A stretch of DNA of 64,000 bases from Candidatus Aminicenantes bacterium UBA6072 (GTDB taxonomy: Bacteria > Acidobacteriota > Aminicenantia > UBA2199), in NCBI GenBank assembly GCA_002436105.1, contig DIXU01000014.1, positions 62,001 through 126,000 on the forward strand, written 5' to 3'. The notes beneath the pieces were generated by a model. That model made no database searches and was not told the origin of the DNA. It saw nothing but the letters and a program-made list of their open reading frames with translations. This document shows positions 1 through 7,506 of this stretch, in pieces. The translations under genes and the position numbers were made by a program. Positions within the stretch are counted from its first letter, which is position 1. Every line of letters starts with the position of its first letter.

Positions 1-1038
1 GGGAGCAACTACACGATCCCGGTCCTGCTGGGCATCGTGTTCATCGGCCTGGGCGGCTCCATCGTCAAGCCCTGCATCGCCGGCACGGTGCAGAAGACAT
101 CCGGCCTGCGCGCCACCCTCGGCTTCGCCATCTTCTACATGGTGATCAACATCGGCTCGATCAGCGGCCGCGCCATCTCCTATTTCGTGCGCGGCCAGCT
201 GGGCATCCCGGCCATCTTTTTCCCTGTGGCTTTCGCCTTCGCCATGGCCGGCTTGCTGATCGTCCTGTTCATCTACCGCGAGCCGCAGTACGTCGCCGAC
301 GGAAAAAAGGACGGCCAGGCCGTGCAGAAAAGGACCCTGGCCCAGGCGCTGCTGGGCATCGTTACCGTCCTGCGCAACTGGAAATTCGTCTTTTTCCTGG
401 TGGTCATCGGCATGTTCTGGATCCTCTACGTCCAGCTGTACAACCTCATGCCCCTGTTCCTGCGCTGGATCGACCCCGAGGCTCCGGTCGAGCTCTACAC
501 CCTGGTCAACCCGATCATGATCGTCAGCCTGCAGCTGGTCATCGCCCGCCTGGCCAGGAAATGGACTCCGGTGCGCTCGATCATCTTCGGCGTCCTGGTC
601 ACCACCCTGGGCATGCTGGTCAACATCCTGGCGCCCGTTTTGTTCGCCGACATCTCGCTGAAGGTTTCGCTGCTGCGCCTCGGCGGCGTCCATATCCTGC
701 TGCCCATCGCCGGCATCTTCCTGATCGTTTCGATCGCCTCCATGGCCCTGGGCGAAATGTTCGCCTCGCCGCGCATCTACGAGTACATCGGGGCCATCGC
801 CCCCAAGGGGCAGGAGGGGCTCTACCTCGGCTACGCCAACCTGCCCGTGGCCCTGGGCTCGATCGTCGGCGCGCCCCTGGGCGGCCGCCTGTTCGAGATC
901 TTCATCGCCGACCCGGTCAAGAACGGCCTGCCGGCCAATCCCTCCGCCATCTGGCTGATCGTCGCCGCCATGGGCGTCGTCTCCATGACCGGGCTGGCGC
1001 TGTACGACCGGTTCCTGGTGCGTAAAAAACAAGACTAG
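1..1038 (+). CDS. MFS / POT-like peptide transporter, 5' truncated
   Basis: The reading frame is open from base 1, so the true start lies upstream and only about the last 345 residues are visible. The protein is strongly hydrophobic, with about eight to nine predicted membrane segments. Near the start it has GGSIVKPCIAG, and then GFAIFYMVINIGS, which resembles the conserved K-P and GF-(S/A)-IFYM-INIG signatures of proton-dependent oligopeptide transporters (POT/PTR, major facilitator superfamily). A basic tail (VRKKQD) ends the protein in the cytoplasm. The family imports di- and tripeptides with protons. Substrate is inferred; another MFS subfamily is possible because the defining N-terminal ExxER region is outside the window. 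Confidence 0.7.
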   Translation, partial: GSNYTIPVLLGIVFIGLGGSIVKPCIAGTVQKTSGLRATLGFAIFYMVINIGSISGRAISYFVRGQLGIPAIFFPVAFAFAMAGLLIVLFIYREPQYVADGKKDGQAVQKRTLAQALLGIVTVLRNWKFVFFLVVIGMFWILYVQLYNLMPLFLRWIDPEAPVELYTLVNPIMIVSLQLVIARLARKWTPVRSIIFGVLVTTLGMLVNILAPVLFADISLKVSLLRLGGVHILLPIAGIFLIVSIASMALGEMFASPRIYEYIGAIAPKGQEGLYLGYANLPVALGSIVGAPLGGRLFEIFIADPVKNGLPANPSAIWLIVAAMGVVSMTGLALYDRFLVRKKQD

Positions 1039-1091
1039 ATTGGGTGAGATCGGTCGGCGGCGAACGGATTGCGGGCGCGGAAAAAATTATC

Positions 1092-1120
1092 TTGCCCGGC
1101 GGCACCCGAACGATTATACT
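1092..1120 (+). promoter_or_regulatory. sigma-70-type promoter for the gene at 1144
   Basis: TTGCCC (1092-1097), a 17-base spacer and TATACT (1115-1120), followed by a Shine-Dalgarno AAGGGAG just before the ATG at 1144. Read by eye. Confidence 0.55.
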
Positions 1121-1143
1121 GGCTTCATCCCAAGGGAGCGAGC

Positions 1144-1698
1144 ATGAAGAGAAAGAGCTTTTTGAAAGGAACGCTGGGAATGGCCGCGGCGGGCGCGTTG
1201 CTGGGAGGGAACCGGGTCATGGGGCAGGAGGTGAAGACTCCCGACTGCGATAAGAAACTGGCGGGGAAGAACAAGTTCCTTGCCGGCTGGCTGACCGCCT
1301 GGCTGGGCAACATGAAGAATCAAATGCCCGAAGCGGAGAGAGCCAGGCTGATCGAGGAAAACGGCCGCTCCTGCGCCGCGAACCACGGCCTGCCGGCCTG
1401 GGCACAATCGTTCCATGGCGACGTCGACAAGTTCATCGCCGCCATGCGCCCGCACCTCGGGGAGAACAACATCCGCCGCGACGGCGACAAGGTCACCATG
1501 ATCTACGACAAGTGTCTCTGCACCCTGGTCGGAGACATCGAAGGGACGCTGCCCGGCGAGTACTGCCTCTGCACCCGCGGCTGGACCAAGGCCGTCTACG
1601 GCGCCCTCACCGGCAAGGTAGTGCAGGTCGACATCAAAAGCTCGATCAAGCGCGGCGACCCCCGATGCCGGATCGAAATCGATCTGAGTCAGACATGA
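1144..1698 (+). CDS. Secreted cysteine-containing hypothetical protein with Tat-like signal
   Basis: 184 residues if started at the ATG preceded by AAGGGAG; a longer in-frame start at 1069 lacks a ribosome site and would bury the signal. The N-terminus KRKSFLKGTLGMAAAGALLGG resembles a twin-arginine signal (K-R-x-S-F-L-K) followed by a hydrophobic stretch, so the protein is probably exported, perhaps folded with a cofactor. The mature part has scattered cysteines, notably CLCTLVGDIEG and GEYCLCTRGW, a spacing that could bind metal or a cofactor. I do not recognise a named family with certainty; the C-terminal half faintly resembles small ligand-binding V4R-like domains. Function unknown. Confidence 0.75.
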   Translation: MKRKSFLKGTLGMAAAGALLGGNRVMGQEVKTPDCDKKLAGKNKFLAGWLTAWLGNMKNQMPEAERARLIEENGRSCAANHGLPAWAQSFHGDVDKFIAAMRPHLGENNIRRDGDKVTMIYDKCLCTLVGDIEGTLPGEYCLCTRGWTKAVYGALTGKVVQVDIKSSIKRGDPRCRIEIDLSQT

Positions 1699-1719
1699 CC
1701 GAACCAGCTTGAAAATCCC

Positions 1720-2223
1720 ATGGCGGCAAAAAGAATCCTCTTGCTCGGCGCGCCGGAGCTTTGGCGGAAATGCACGGCGGTCAAAGATATCGCGCTGCCG
1801 GAAACCAAAATGACGATCCGCGGCCTGAGGGACACGCTGGCCGATTTCAGAAAAAAGAACGGCTTCGGGCGCGGGATCGCGGCGCCGCAGATCGGGGTGT
1901 TGAAGCGGATCATCTATGTTCATTTCCCCAAGGCGGGGATCTCCGGGGCGCTGATCAATCCCAGGATCGTGAAGCGGAGCAGGACCAGGATCAGATTGTG
2001 GGACGACTGCTTCAGCTTCCCGGAGCTGCTGGTCAAGGTGCAGCGGGCGCGGGAAGTCACGGTTTCCTGCACGAATGAAAAAGGGGAGAACTGCGTCATC
2101 GCTGCCAAAGACGATCTTGCCGAGCTTTTGCAGCACGAGATCGACCATCTGGATGGCATACTCGCGGTCCAGCGCGCCATCGACAACAGATCCTTCGCCT
2201 GGCGCAAGGAGGAGACACGATGA
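1720..2223 (+). CDS. def: Peptide deformylase (variant motif II)
   Basis: 167 residues, the usual length for peptide deformylase, which removes the formyl group from the N-terminal methionine of new proteins using a metal ion. Motif 1 is GRGIAAPQIG (family GxGxAAxQ) and motif 3 is QHEIDHLDG (family HExDH with two metal-binding histidines and the catalytic glutamate). Motif 2, normally EGCLS, reads DDCFSFPE: the metal-binding cysteine is kept but the neighbours are changed. The stop overlaps the next start (ATGA), so the two are translationally coupled. A small operon context rather than a def-fmt pair suggests a second, accessory deformylase. Activity is likely but the altered motif leaves some doubt. 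Confidence 0.85.
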   Translation: MAAKRILLLGAPELWRKCTAVKDIALPETKMTIRGLRDTLADFRKKNGFGRGIAAPQIGVLKRIIYVHFPKAGISGALINPRIVKRSRTRIRLWDDCFSFPELLVKVQRAREVTVSCTNEKGENCVIAAKDDLAELLQHEIDHLDGILAVQRAIDNRSFAWRKEETR

Positions 2224-2456
2224 AGATCGGCGTCTGCGGCATCGCCTGCGAAAAGTGTCCGCGCATGGTCAAGAAAGCGTGCCCCAATTATCCGCAGGGG
2301 TGCGTGCCGAAGGAAAACAAGTTCTGCAAGATCGCCACCTGCGCTTTCGAGAAGGGGATACGCCTGTGCTTCGAGTGCGCCGAGTTCCCCTGCGAGACCA
2401 CGAAGGCCGGCCCCATCGCCTTCGGCTATTGCCAGTACATCTCAGGAAAGAGTTGA
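2220..2456 (+). CDS. DUF3795-like small Cys-rich protein
   Basis: 78 residues, starting within the stop codon of the deformylase gene (ATGA). It has about nine cysteines arranged as CGIACEKCP, then ACPNYPQGC, then CKIATCAFEKG and CFECAEFPC. This pattern and length match the DUF3795 family of small putative metal-binding proteins. The cysteines probably bind zinc or an iron-sulfur cluster; no biochemical role is established. No signal peptide, so cytoplasmic. Confidence 0.75.
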   Translation: MKIGVCGIACEKCPRMVKKACPNYPQGCVPKENKFCKIATCAFEKGIRLCFECAEFPCETTKAGPIAFGYCQYISGKS

Positions 2457-2489
2457 CCTGAGCCACCCGCCCCAACGGCCGGAGCAACA

Positions 2490-3323
2490 ATGAAAATGCC
2501 GCGGCGAATCAATTGGCGGGCTGTTTTCCTGCTTGCCGTTGCCGGTGCGGTCATCTGGACATGGATGTGGCTGAATCCCAGGCACCCCGAGCGCGTGGAC
2601 ATCCTCTCCAAGGCGCTGGGGGAAAAGCGCTTCCTCCTGGTGCACCTTCCCTCCGGATACGGACCGGGGGTGGATTCCTTCCCGCTGCTCGTGCTGCTCG
2701 ACGGCGGCGACCAGAAGCAATTTTCAGGCGACAAGACCCTCTATTCGCGGGCCAAGGAGATCTTGGCCCGGCTCGAGGCAGAGGGGCTGCCGCCGCTGAT
2801 CCTGGTGGGGATTGGTAACCGCGACCGCGAGCGGGACATGACGCCTGTCCGGCGCCCCGATATCTACGCCGGCGGCGGTGGCGCCAGAGCCTTCATGGAA
2901 TTCATCGAAACGGAGATCGTGCCATTCGTGGAAAATCGCTGGAGGATCGGGTCCAAGCGAATTCTCTATGGTGAATCCTACGGCGGGCTTTTCGTCCTGG
3001 ATGCACTGGCCCGCGGCCGGCAGGTGTTCACCGACTACATCGCCGTCAGCCCGGCGGTCGGCGTCTGGCCCGATGGGCTGAACGCCGCGTTTCACCACCG
3101 TTTCAGCGCCCCGTCCCCGGTCCGCAGCCTCTACATCGTCTACGGCGAAAAAGATGCCCCACTGGTCGGAGGGTACACGATTCCGTTTTTCCGGGAAATC
3201 GACGGCATCCTGCCCGGCGAAATGCGCCGGCGCCTGGACATCCTTCCAAAAGAGGGTCACAATCCGGAGAACAGCTTGGAACGAGGTTTGCTCTTTATTT
3301 TTTCAGAAAAACAGGAGCCATGA
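2490..3323 (+). CDS. Membrane-anchored putative esterase (alpha/beta hydrolase, esterase D/Fes-like)
   Basis: 277 residues. Residues 9-29 form one hydrophobic segment after a basic start (MKMPRRINWR), so the enzyme is probably an inner-membrane-anchored or exported protein. The body follows the putative-esterase fold: PLLVLLDGG as the early strand, the nucleophile elbow GESYGG (serine), and a C-terminal EGH histidine. Such enzymes cleave carboxylic esters, including siderophore or acyl esters. It is followed with a one-base gap by the PhzF gene, so the two are likely cotranscribed. Substrate unknown. Confidence 0.75.
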   Translation: MKMPRRINWRAVFLLAVAGAVIWTWMWLNPRHPERVDILSKALGEKRFLLVHLPSGYGPGVDSFPLLVLLDGGDQKQFSGDKTLYSRAKEILARLEAEGLPPLILVGIGNRDRERDMTPVRRPDIYAGGGGARAFMEFIETEIVPFVENRWRIGSKRILYGESYGGLFVLDALARGRQVFTDYIAVSPAVGVWPDGLNAAFHHRFSAPSPVRSLYIVYGEKDAPLVGGYTIPFFREIDGILPGEMRRRLDILPKEGHNPENSLERGLLFIFSEKQEP

Positions 3324-3324
3324 A

Positions 3325-4200
3325 ATGAACAAGCTTCCTTTTTACATTGTCGATGTCTTTGCCGAGAGAAAGTACGCCGGCAACCAGCTGGCCGTTTTCC
3401 GCCGGGCCGGGGAACTGAGCGGGACGGAGATGCAGGCCCTGGCCCGGGAAATGAACTTTTCCGAGACCTCGTTCATTCTGGGCGACGAGGAGCGGGACCA
3501 GGGCTTTGACGTGCGCATCTTCACTCCGGCCAAGGAAGTCCCCTTCGCCGGCCACCCGACGCTGGGTACCGCCCACGTCATCCGCAGCGAAATCCTGAAG
3601 GGAAAGGCTGAGGCGATCACCCTGAACCTAAAAGCAGGTAGGATTCCGGTCACCTTTGCCGCGGATGGCAACAGCTGGATGAAACAGGTCGAGCCCGAGT
3701 TCGGGAAGGAGCACGACGCCGCGAGCCTGGCCGCCATCCTGGAACTATCCGTTGCGGACATCGACAGCCGCTACCCGATCCAGGAGGTTTCGACCGGCCT
3801 GCCTTTCTTCATCGTGCCGCTGAAAGGCTTATCCGCCCTGAAAAAAGCGAAAATCAACCGGGACCGGTATTTCAACTACATTCAGGGCACGCTGGCCAAG
3901 GGCATTCTCGTTTTTTCCCCGCAGGCTCATGAGAAAAACAACGACATCGGCGTGCGCGTTTTTGTCGATTATTTCGGCGTGCCCGAAGACCCGGCCACCG
4001 GCAGCGGCAACGGCTGCCTGGCCGGCTGGCTGGTCAGGCACCGCTATTTCGGCCGAAAGAGCATCGACATCCGCAGCGAGCAGGGCTACGAGATCGATCG
4101 ACCGTCGCTGCTGCTGCTCAAGGCGAAGGAAGATTCGGGCCAAATCCATGTCTCCGTCGGCGGCAAATGCATTACGGTTGCCAGGGGCGAATTCAAATGA
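3325..4200 (+). CDS. PhzF-family isomerase/epimerase
   Basis: 291 residues from ATG 3325; this start is favoured because AGGAG lies just upstream and the alternative upstream extension overlaps the esterase. Family marks: the N-terminal IVDVFAE..YAGNQLAV, the catalytic-glutamate motif NFSETSF (Glu about 47), PFAGHPTLGTAHV, and the C-terminal half motif EDPATGSGNGCLAGWL. PhzF proteins are two-domain cytoplasmic isomerases; the named member acts in phenazine synthesis, but most bacterial homologues have unknown substrates and no phenazine genes are nearby. The call is therefore family-level only. Confidence 0.88.
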   Translation: MNKLPFYIVDVFAERKYAGNQLAVFRRAGELSGTEMQALAREMNFSETSFILGDEERDQGFDVRIFTPAKEVPFAGHPTLGTAHVIRSEILKGKAEAITLNLKAGRIPVTFAADGNSWMKQVEPEFGKEHDAASLAAILELSVADIDSRYPIQEVSTGLPFFIVPLKGLSALKKAKINRDRYFNYIQGTLAKGILVFSPQAHEKNNDIGVRVFVDYFGVPEDPATGSGNGCLAGWLVRHRYFGRKSIDIRSEQGYEIDRPSLLLLKAKEDSGQIHVSVGGKCITVARGEFK

Positions 4201-4231
4201 GGCTCACCGCTCCTGCCACCCCATTCCGTCC

Positions 4232-4942
4232 ATGAACGTCCAGCCAGCCAGCACCAATCGCTATTGGCGGCACGCTCTGTGGCTCGCAGTTTTCACGATT
4301 GCCTACAATCTTGTGGAAGGCGTGGTGTCGATATATTTCGGCATCCAGGACGAGACCCTGGTCCTGTTCGGGTTCGGCATCGACTCGTTCATCGAGTTCC
4401 TCTCCGGCGTCGGCATCATGTCCATGGTGCTGCGCATCCGCCGCGACCCCGACGGCTGCCGCTCACGCTTCGAGCAGGCCGCCCTGCGCGTAACCGGCAC
4501 GGCTTTCTTCCTCCTTGCCGGGGGACTGGTCCTCTCGGCGATCTACAACCTGGTCAAGGCGCACAAGCCGGAAACGACCCTTCCCGGCGTGATCATCTCG
4601 ACCATTTCCATCGCGATCATGTGGCTCCTGGTCAAGGCCAAGCGCAAGGTCGGCCGGGCGCTCAGGTCGGCGCCCGTCCTGGCCGACGCCAATTGCACAC
4701 TGGCCTGCATCTACATGTCTTTGGTGCTGCTGGTGTCAAGCCTCGTATTCCAGGCGACGGGATTCGGTTTCACCGACTCCCTGGGAGCCATCGGCCTCGT
4801 CTACTTCTCGCTGCGCGAGGGAAAAGAGGCTTTCGCCAAGGCGCGCGGACTGGAATGCGACTGCGCGGACAGGCATGACGGGAATGAAAATGTACCCAGC
4901 AGCCTAGAGAAAAATAATCGTCACCCGGAGGCTGACATATGA
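4232..4942 (+). CDS. Cation-efflux-like (CDF) membrane protein
   Basis: 236 residues with about six membrane segments. TM2 holds FGFGIDSFIEFLSG and TM5 holds LADANCTLACIY, placing acidic residues where cation diffusion facilitators bind divalent metal ions (zinc, iron, manganese). The usual histidines of the metal site are largely replaced and no large cytoplasmic C-terminal domain is present; instead there is a short tail with CDCADRHDG that could bind metal. Upstream in-frame codons run into the PhzF gene; the ATG at 4232 gives a protein beginning at the first helix. Likely metal export, substrate not inferable. Confidence 0.7.
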   Translation: MNVQPASTNRYWRHALWLAVFTIAYNLVEGVVSIYFGIQDETLVLFGFGIDSFIEFLSGVGIMSMVLRIRRDPDGCRSRFEQAALRVTGTAFFLLAGGLVLSAIYNLVKAHKPETTLPGVIISTISIAIMWLLVKAKRKVGRALRSAPVLADANCTLACIYMSLVLLVSSLVFQATGFGFTDSLGAIGLVYFSLREGKEAFAKARGLECDCADRHDGNENVPSSLEKNNRHPEADI

Positions 4943-5340
4943 ACGCGGTCTCATGGTTCTACCTGGTCTTTGCCCTGGCGCTGGTCAACTGGGGATGGGG
5001 CATGATCGGCCTGCGCTCCTTCCTTGCCCAAACCCCGGCCATCGCCAATGCCATCGACATGCAGAATTTCGTCGCCCTGGCCCGCCGCCACATGATCCAG
5101 GCGCTCCTGCAGGCTGTCCTTCTCGTCATCGGCCTGATCCTGGGTGTTTACGTGCTGGCCAGCGGCCAGGCCGGACTTTTTCTTGTCCTGGCCTTGAACG
5201 GGCTCATCCTGGCCGCCGGCCTGCTGGGCAAGCCGCTGGAGGAACGGGCACGCTCGCTCACGGTGCTGGACCCGCTCCTGGAGGAGCGCTACAAATCCAT
5301 CGGCGTTACCTGGGTCGGGAAGCCCTTCCCCGATTTCTGA
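4939..5340 (+). CDS. Small hypothetical membrane protein
   Basis: 133 residues, start overlapping the preceding stop (ATGA) and stop overlapping the next start, so part of a tightly coupled three-gene membrane operon. Three to four hydrophobic segments (about residues 5-25, 50-75, 80-98), then a soluble C-terminal tail ending in GKPFPDF. I do not recognise the family. Position between a CDF-like exporter and DUF454 suggests an envelope role. Confidence 0.65.
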   Translation: MNAVSWFYLVFALALVNWGWGMIGLRSFLAQTPAIANAIDMQNFVALARRHMIQALLQAVLLVIGLILGVYVLASGQAGLFLVLALNGLILAAGLLGKPLEERARSLTVLDPLLEERYKSIGVTWVGKPFPDF

Positions 5341-5738
5341 TGCTGACCCGCCACCCGTTGACGCGGCCTGGAACGGTAAAAAGGGGATTGCTTGCGGCCT
5401 GCGGCCTGGCGGCGGTCGGCCTCGGCATCGCCGGCATCTTTCTCCCCCTTTTGCCCACGACCCCGTTCCTGCTGCTGGCAGCGGCCTGCTTTTTTCGCAG
5501 CTCGGAGCGGCTTTACGGCTGGCTGCTCAACCACCAGCGCCTCGGCCGCTATGTCCGCCAGTACCGCGAAAACCGGGCCGTCCCCTTGAAGGCCAAGCTG
5601 GCGACGCTCCTGCTGCTGTGGGCGACGCTGGCCTTCTCGGGGCTGGCCGTGGCCACCACCCTTTGGGCCCGGGTGCTGCTGCTGGCGGTCGGCGTCGGGG
5701 TCACCCTGCATCTGCTGGCCATGAAGACGCTGAAATAG
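5340..5738 (+). CDS. DUF454 (YbaN-like) inner membrane protein
   Basis: 132 residues. Start ATG shares its A with the preceding stop (TGATG). It carries the DUF454 core: a first helix ending in GIAGIFLPLLPTTPFLLLAA, then CFFRSSERLYGWLLNH and a C-terminal two-helix hairpin (residues about 83-130). E. coli YbaN is the best-known member; its function is not established. The last 168 coding bases are duplicated, about 96% identical, 1.2 kb downstream (6778-6951). Confidence 0.85.
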   Translation: MLTRHPLTRPGTVKRGLLAACGLAAVGLGIAGIFLPLLPTTPFLLLAAACFFRSSERLYGWLLNHQRLGRYVRQYRENRAVPLKAKLATLLLLWATLAFSGLAVATTLWARVLLLAVGVGVTLHLLAMKTLK

Positions 5739-5744
5739 CCTGCC
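5571..5744 (+). repeat. Direct repeat, copy 1 (3' end of DUF454 gene)
   Basis: 174 bp matching 6778-6951 at a constant offset of 1207 bp, with about seven differences counted by eye. It starts in the codons for N-R-A-V/I-P-L-K-A-K and ends six bases past the stop codon. Confidence 0.9.
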
Positions 5745-5904
5745 TGCACGATTAAAAACGATTCTTTCCGCTGCTTGCGAATGGCAGGTATTCTCCGGCG
5801 TGAAAGGGTTGGGCTCAATAACGTCCATGGGGGTCAATGAGACGATCGGAAGGAAATCAATATTTAGGTCATGGAAAGCCGATCAAAGCGGCTGGGAGGA
5901 TAAA

Positions 5905-6606
5905 ATGAAGGCAAGACCCATGCTCAAAGGATTTTTCGGCTTGTTCGCCGCTGCGGCGATCCTGTCGGCCGGCCTGATTCCGGCCGCCGATCTGTCGCCG
6001 GCACCCGCCATGCGCTTAAAGCTCACCGGCGCCGTGTACATCCACTCCTACCCCCCCAACCACTCCCTGTGGCTCTCCTTGCGGGCCTATTACGGAAACG
6101 CCCCGGTCCAGGGAATGAAGGTGACCCTGCTGGACCGCCCGGCCCGGGAGAGCGACCCCGGCCACTACCTCTGCGAGATCGGCGGGTTCATCCCCATCGT
6201 CGGCTCCAAAATCACCATCGGCATCCAGCCGCCGGGCGGACTGGCAATGTACACGGCGACAGCGACCATCGGATCCCTCGAAGCGTTCAATCTCCCCGCC
6301 CCGGATGCCCATTATTCCCAACTCAGCACTGAACCCCTGGCCATATCGTGGCGGGGCGGCAATCCCCCGTACTACCTGAGCATCTACACCATCAAAAGCG
6401 ACGGAGGGCCGGGAGATCCGGTCTATTCCAAAGAAGGGATCGCCGCGACCAACCTTGCGGTTCCCATGACCGTTTTCCGCGTTGTCGGGAGATACGTGAT
6501 CTCCCTGAGTTCCATCATGGAGGAGTTCCGCGTCAACCGGGCGATCGATGGTTCCTCCCACTTCTTCCTGCGTCAGTCCCAGCGCACCTACATCTTCGTC
6601 CAGTAA
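5905..6606 (+). CDS. Secreted hypothetical protein
   Basis: 233 residues from the ATG preceded by GGGAGGA; a longer frame opens at 5800 but has no ribosome site and no signal peptide. Residues 1-28 form a signal peptide (basic start, hydrophobic core, AGLIPAADL cleavage region). The rest is beta-rich, with an early predicted strand region (LTGAVYIHSYPPNHSLWLSL) and two segments resembling immunoglobulin-like strands. No catalytic motif is visible and I do not recognise the family. It sits between the two DUF454 repeat copies. Confidence 0.7.
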   Translation: MKARPMLKGFFGLFAAAAILSAGLIPAADLSPAPAMRLKLTGAVYIHSYPPNHSLWLSLRAYYGNAPVQGMKVTLLDRPARESDPGHYLCEIGGFIPIVGSKITIGIQPPGGLAMYTATATIGSLEAFNLPAPDAHYSQLSTEPLAISWRGGNPPYYLSIYTIKSDGGPGDPVYSKEGIAATNLAVPMTVFRVVGRYVISLSSIMEEFRVNRAIDGSSHFFLRQSQRTYIFVQ

Positions 6607-6611
6607 GCCGC

Positions 6612-6631
6612 GCCGCCGCAAAAATGGCGGC
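6612..6631 (+). terminator. Hairpin after the secreted protein gene (weak terminator candidate)
   Basis: GCCGCC (6612-6617), 8-base loop, GGCGGC (6626-6631), beginning six bases after the stop at 6606. There is no T-run, so intrinsic termination is doubtful. Confidence 0.3.
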
Positions 6632-6768
6632 ACCCATGTATGGCGGTGCGCCCGGAGTGAAATGCGGGGAGGGCTCATCCTTCCCTGAACCCTTTCCGAT
6701 TCAAGGGAAAATGGGGTGGGCTGCGGATCGCATGCTCTTTCACATTGCCGTCACATATTTCCTTATCG

Positions 6769-6945
6769 ATGAGCGGGAACCGGGCCATCCCCTTGAAGGC
6801 CAAGCTGGCGACGCTCGCGCTGCTGTGGGCGACGCTGGCCTTCTCGGGGCTGGCCGTGGCCACCACCCTTTGGGCCCGGTTGTTGCTGCTGGCGGTCGGC
6901 GTCGGGGTCACCCTGCATTTGCTGGCCATGAAGACGCTGGAATAG
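6769..6945 (+). pseudogene. Truncated duplicate of DUF454 gene
   Basis: A short open frame (58 codons from ATG 6769) whose residues from NRAIPLKAK onward match the last 55 residues of the DUF454 protein at 5340-5738 with four substitutions (V to I, L to A, V to L, K to E). The first half of the parent (including GIFLPLLPTTPF) is missing. The frame is intact and could still make a two-helix membrane peptide, but no convincing ribosome site precedes it, so I call it a gene remnant. The stretch 6632-6768 before it holds no gene that I can see. Confidence 0.8.
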
Positions 6946-6951
6946 CCTGCC
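6778..6951 (+). repeat. Direct repeat, copy 2 (DUF454 fragment)
   Basis: Partner of 5571-5744. Homology stops abruptly on both sides, at GGGAACCGGGCC on the left and just after TAGCCTGCC on the right. No transposase or terminal inverted repeats are visible. Confidence 0.9.
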
Positions 6952-7002
6952 GAGAGTGATTTTTTTCGGCGACTCTGCGATAATGCGGCCAGGAAACAGA
7001 GC

Positions 7003-7506
7003 ATGCGCAAACGGATCGCGGTCAACGACAGGATGCAGAAAGGCTATGTCTATTCCCTGAGCGAGCCCGAGGGAAAAAACTTTCATCCCGGTTTCAGGCC
7101 CGAGCTGACGCCGAAACAGATGCTGGAACTGGGGGTTTTCGGCGGCAAGTACATGACCGACTGCCGGAAGGAATTTCCCGCCAGTTGGTTCGTCAGGGCA
7201 AAGCTTTCACCTGCGGTCCATGACCCCGGGATGAACTGCTTCGGAGTCAACGCCTCGCAGCCGCTCTCGGCCTGGCGGGCCAGGGGCTGGATCCACCCCG
7301 ACGACCCGCGCGGCTGGTTCCAGTGGTACTGCCGCTACTACCGGGGAAGGCGCCATGCCGACGACGAGCGCCAGATCCGGCGCTGGCAGGCATTCCGCCG
7401 CCATGCAGCCCAGGTCAGAAAGCACTGCCGGAAAGGAGATCTCGATTGCCGGCGCCGGCAGCGCCAGGCTCTGCTCAACTGGGCCTACGACAGCAGGAAA
7501 ATATGA
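7003..7506 (+). CDS. Conserved hypothetical protein with basic C-terminus
   Basis: 167 residues, no signal peptide or membrane segment. It contains the striking block LTPKQMLELGVFGGKYMTDC (residues about 36-55), then EFPASWF, GMNCFGVNASQPLSAW, WIHPDDPRGWFQWYCRYY, and a very arginine-rich tail. I recall similar proteins annotated only as hypothetical in bacteria and fungi, so the family seems real but uncharacterised. The many W, Y and R residues would suit binding to nucleic acid or an acidic ligand, which is speculation. Its stop overlaps the next start. Confidence 0.75.
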   Translation: MRKRIAVNDRMQKGYVYSLSEPEGKNFHPGFRPELTPKQMLELGVFGGKYMTDCRKEFPASWFVRAKLSPAVHDPGMNCFGVNASQPLSAWRARGWIHPDDPRGWFQWYCRYYRGRRHADDERQIRRWQAFRRHAAQVRKHCRKGDLDCRRRQRQALLNWAYDSRKI

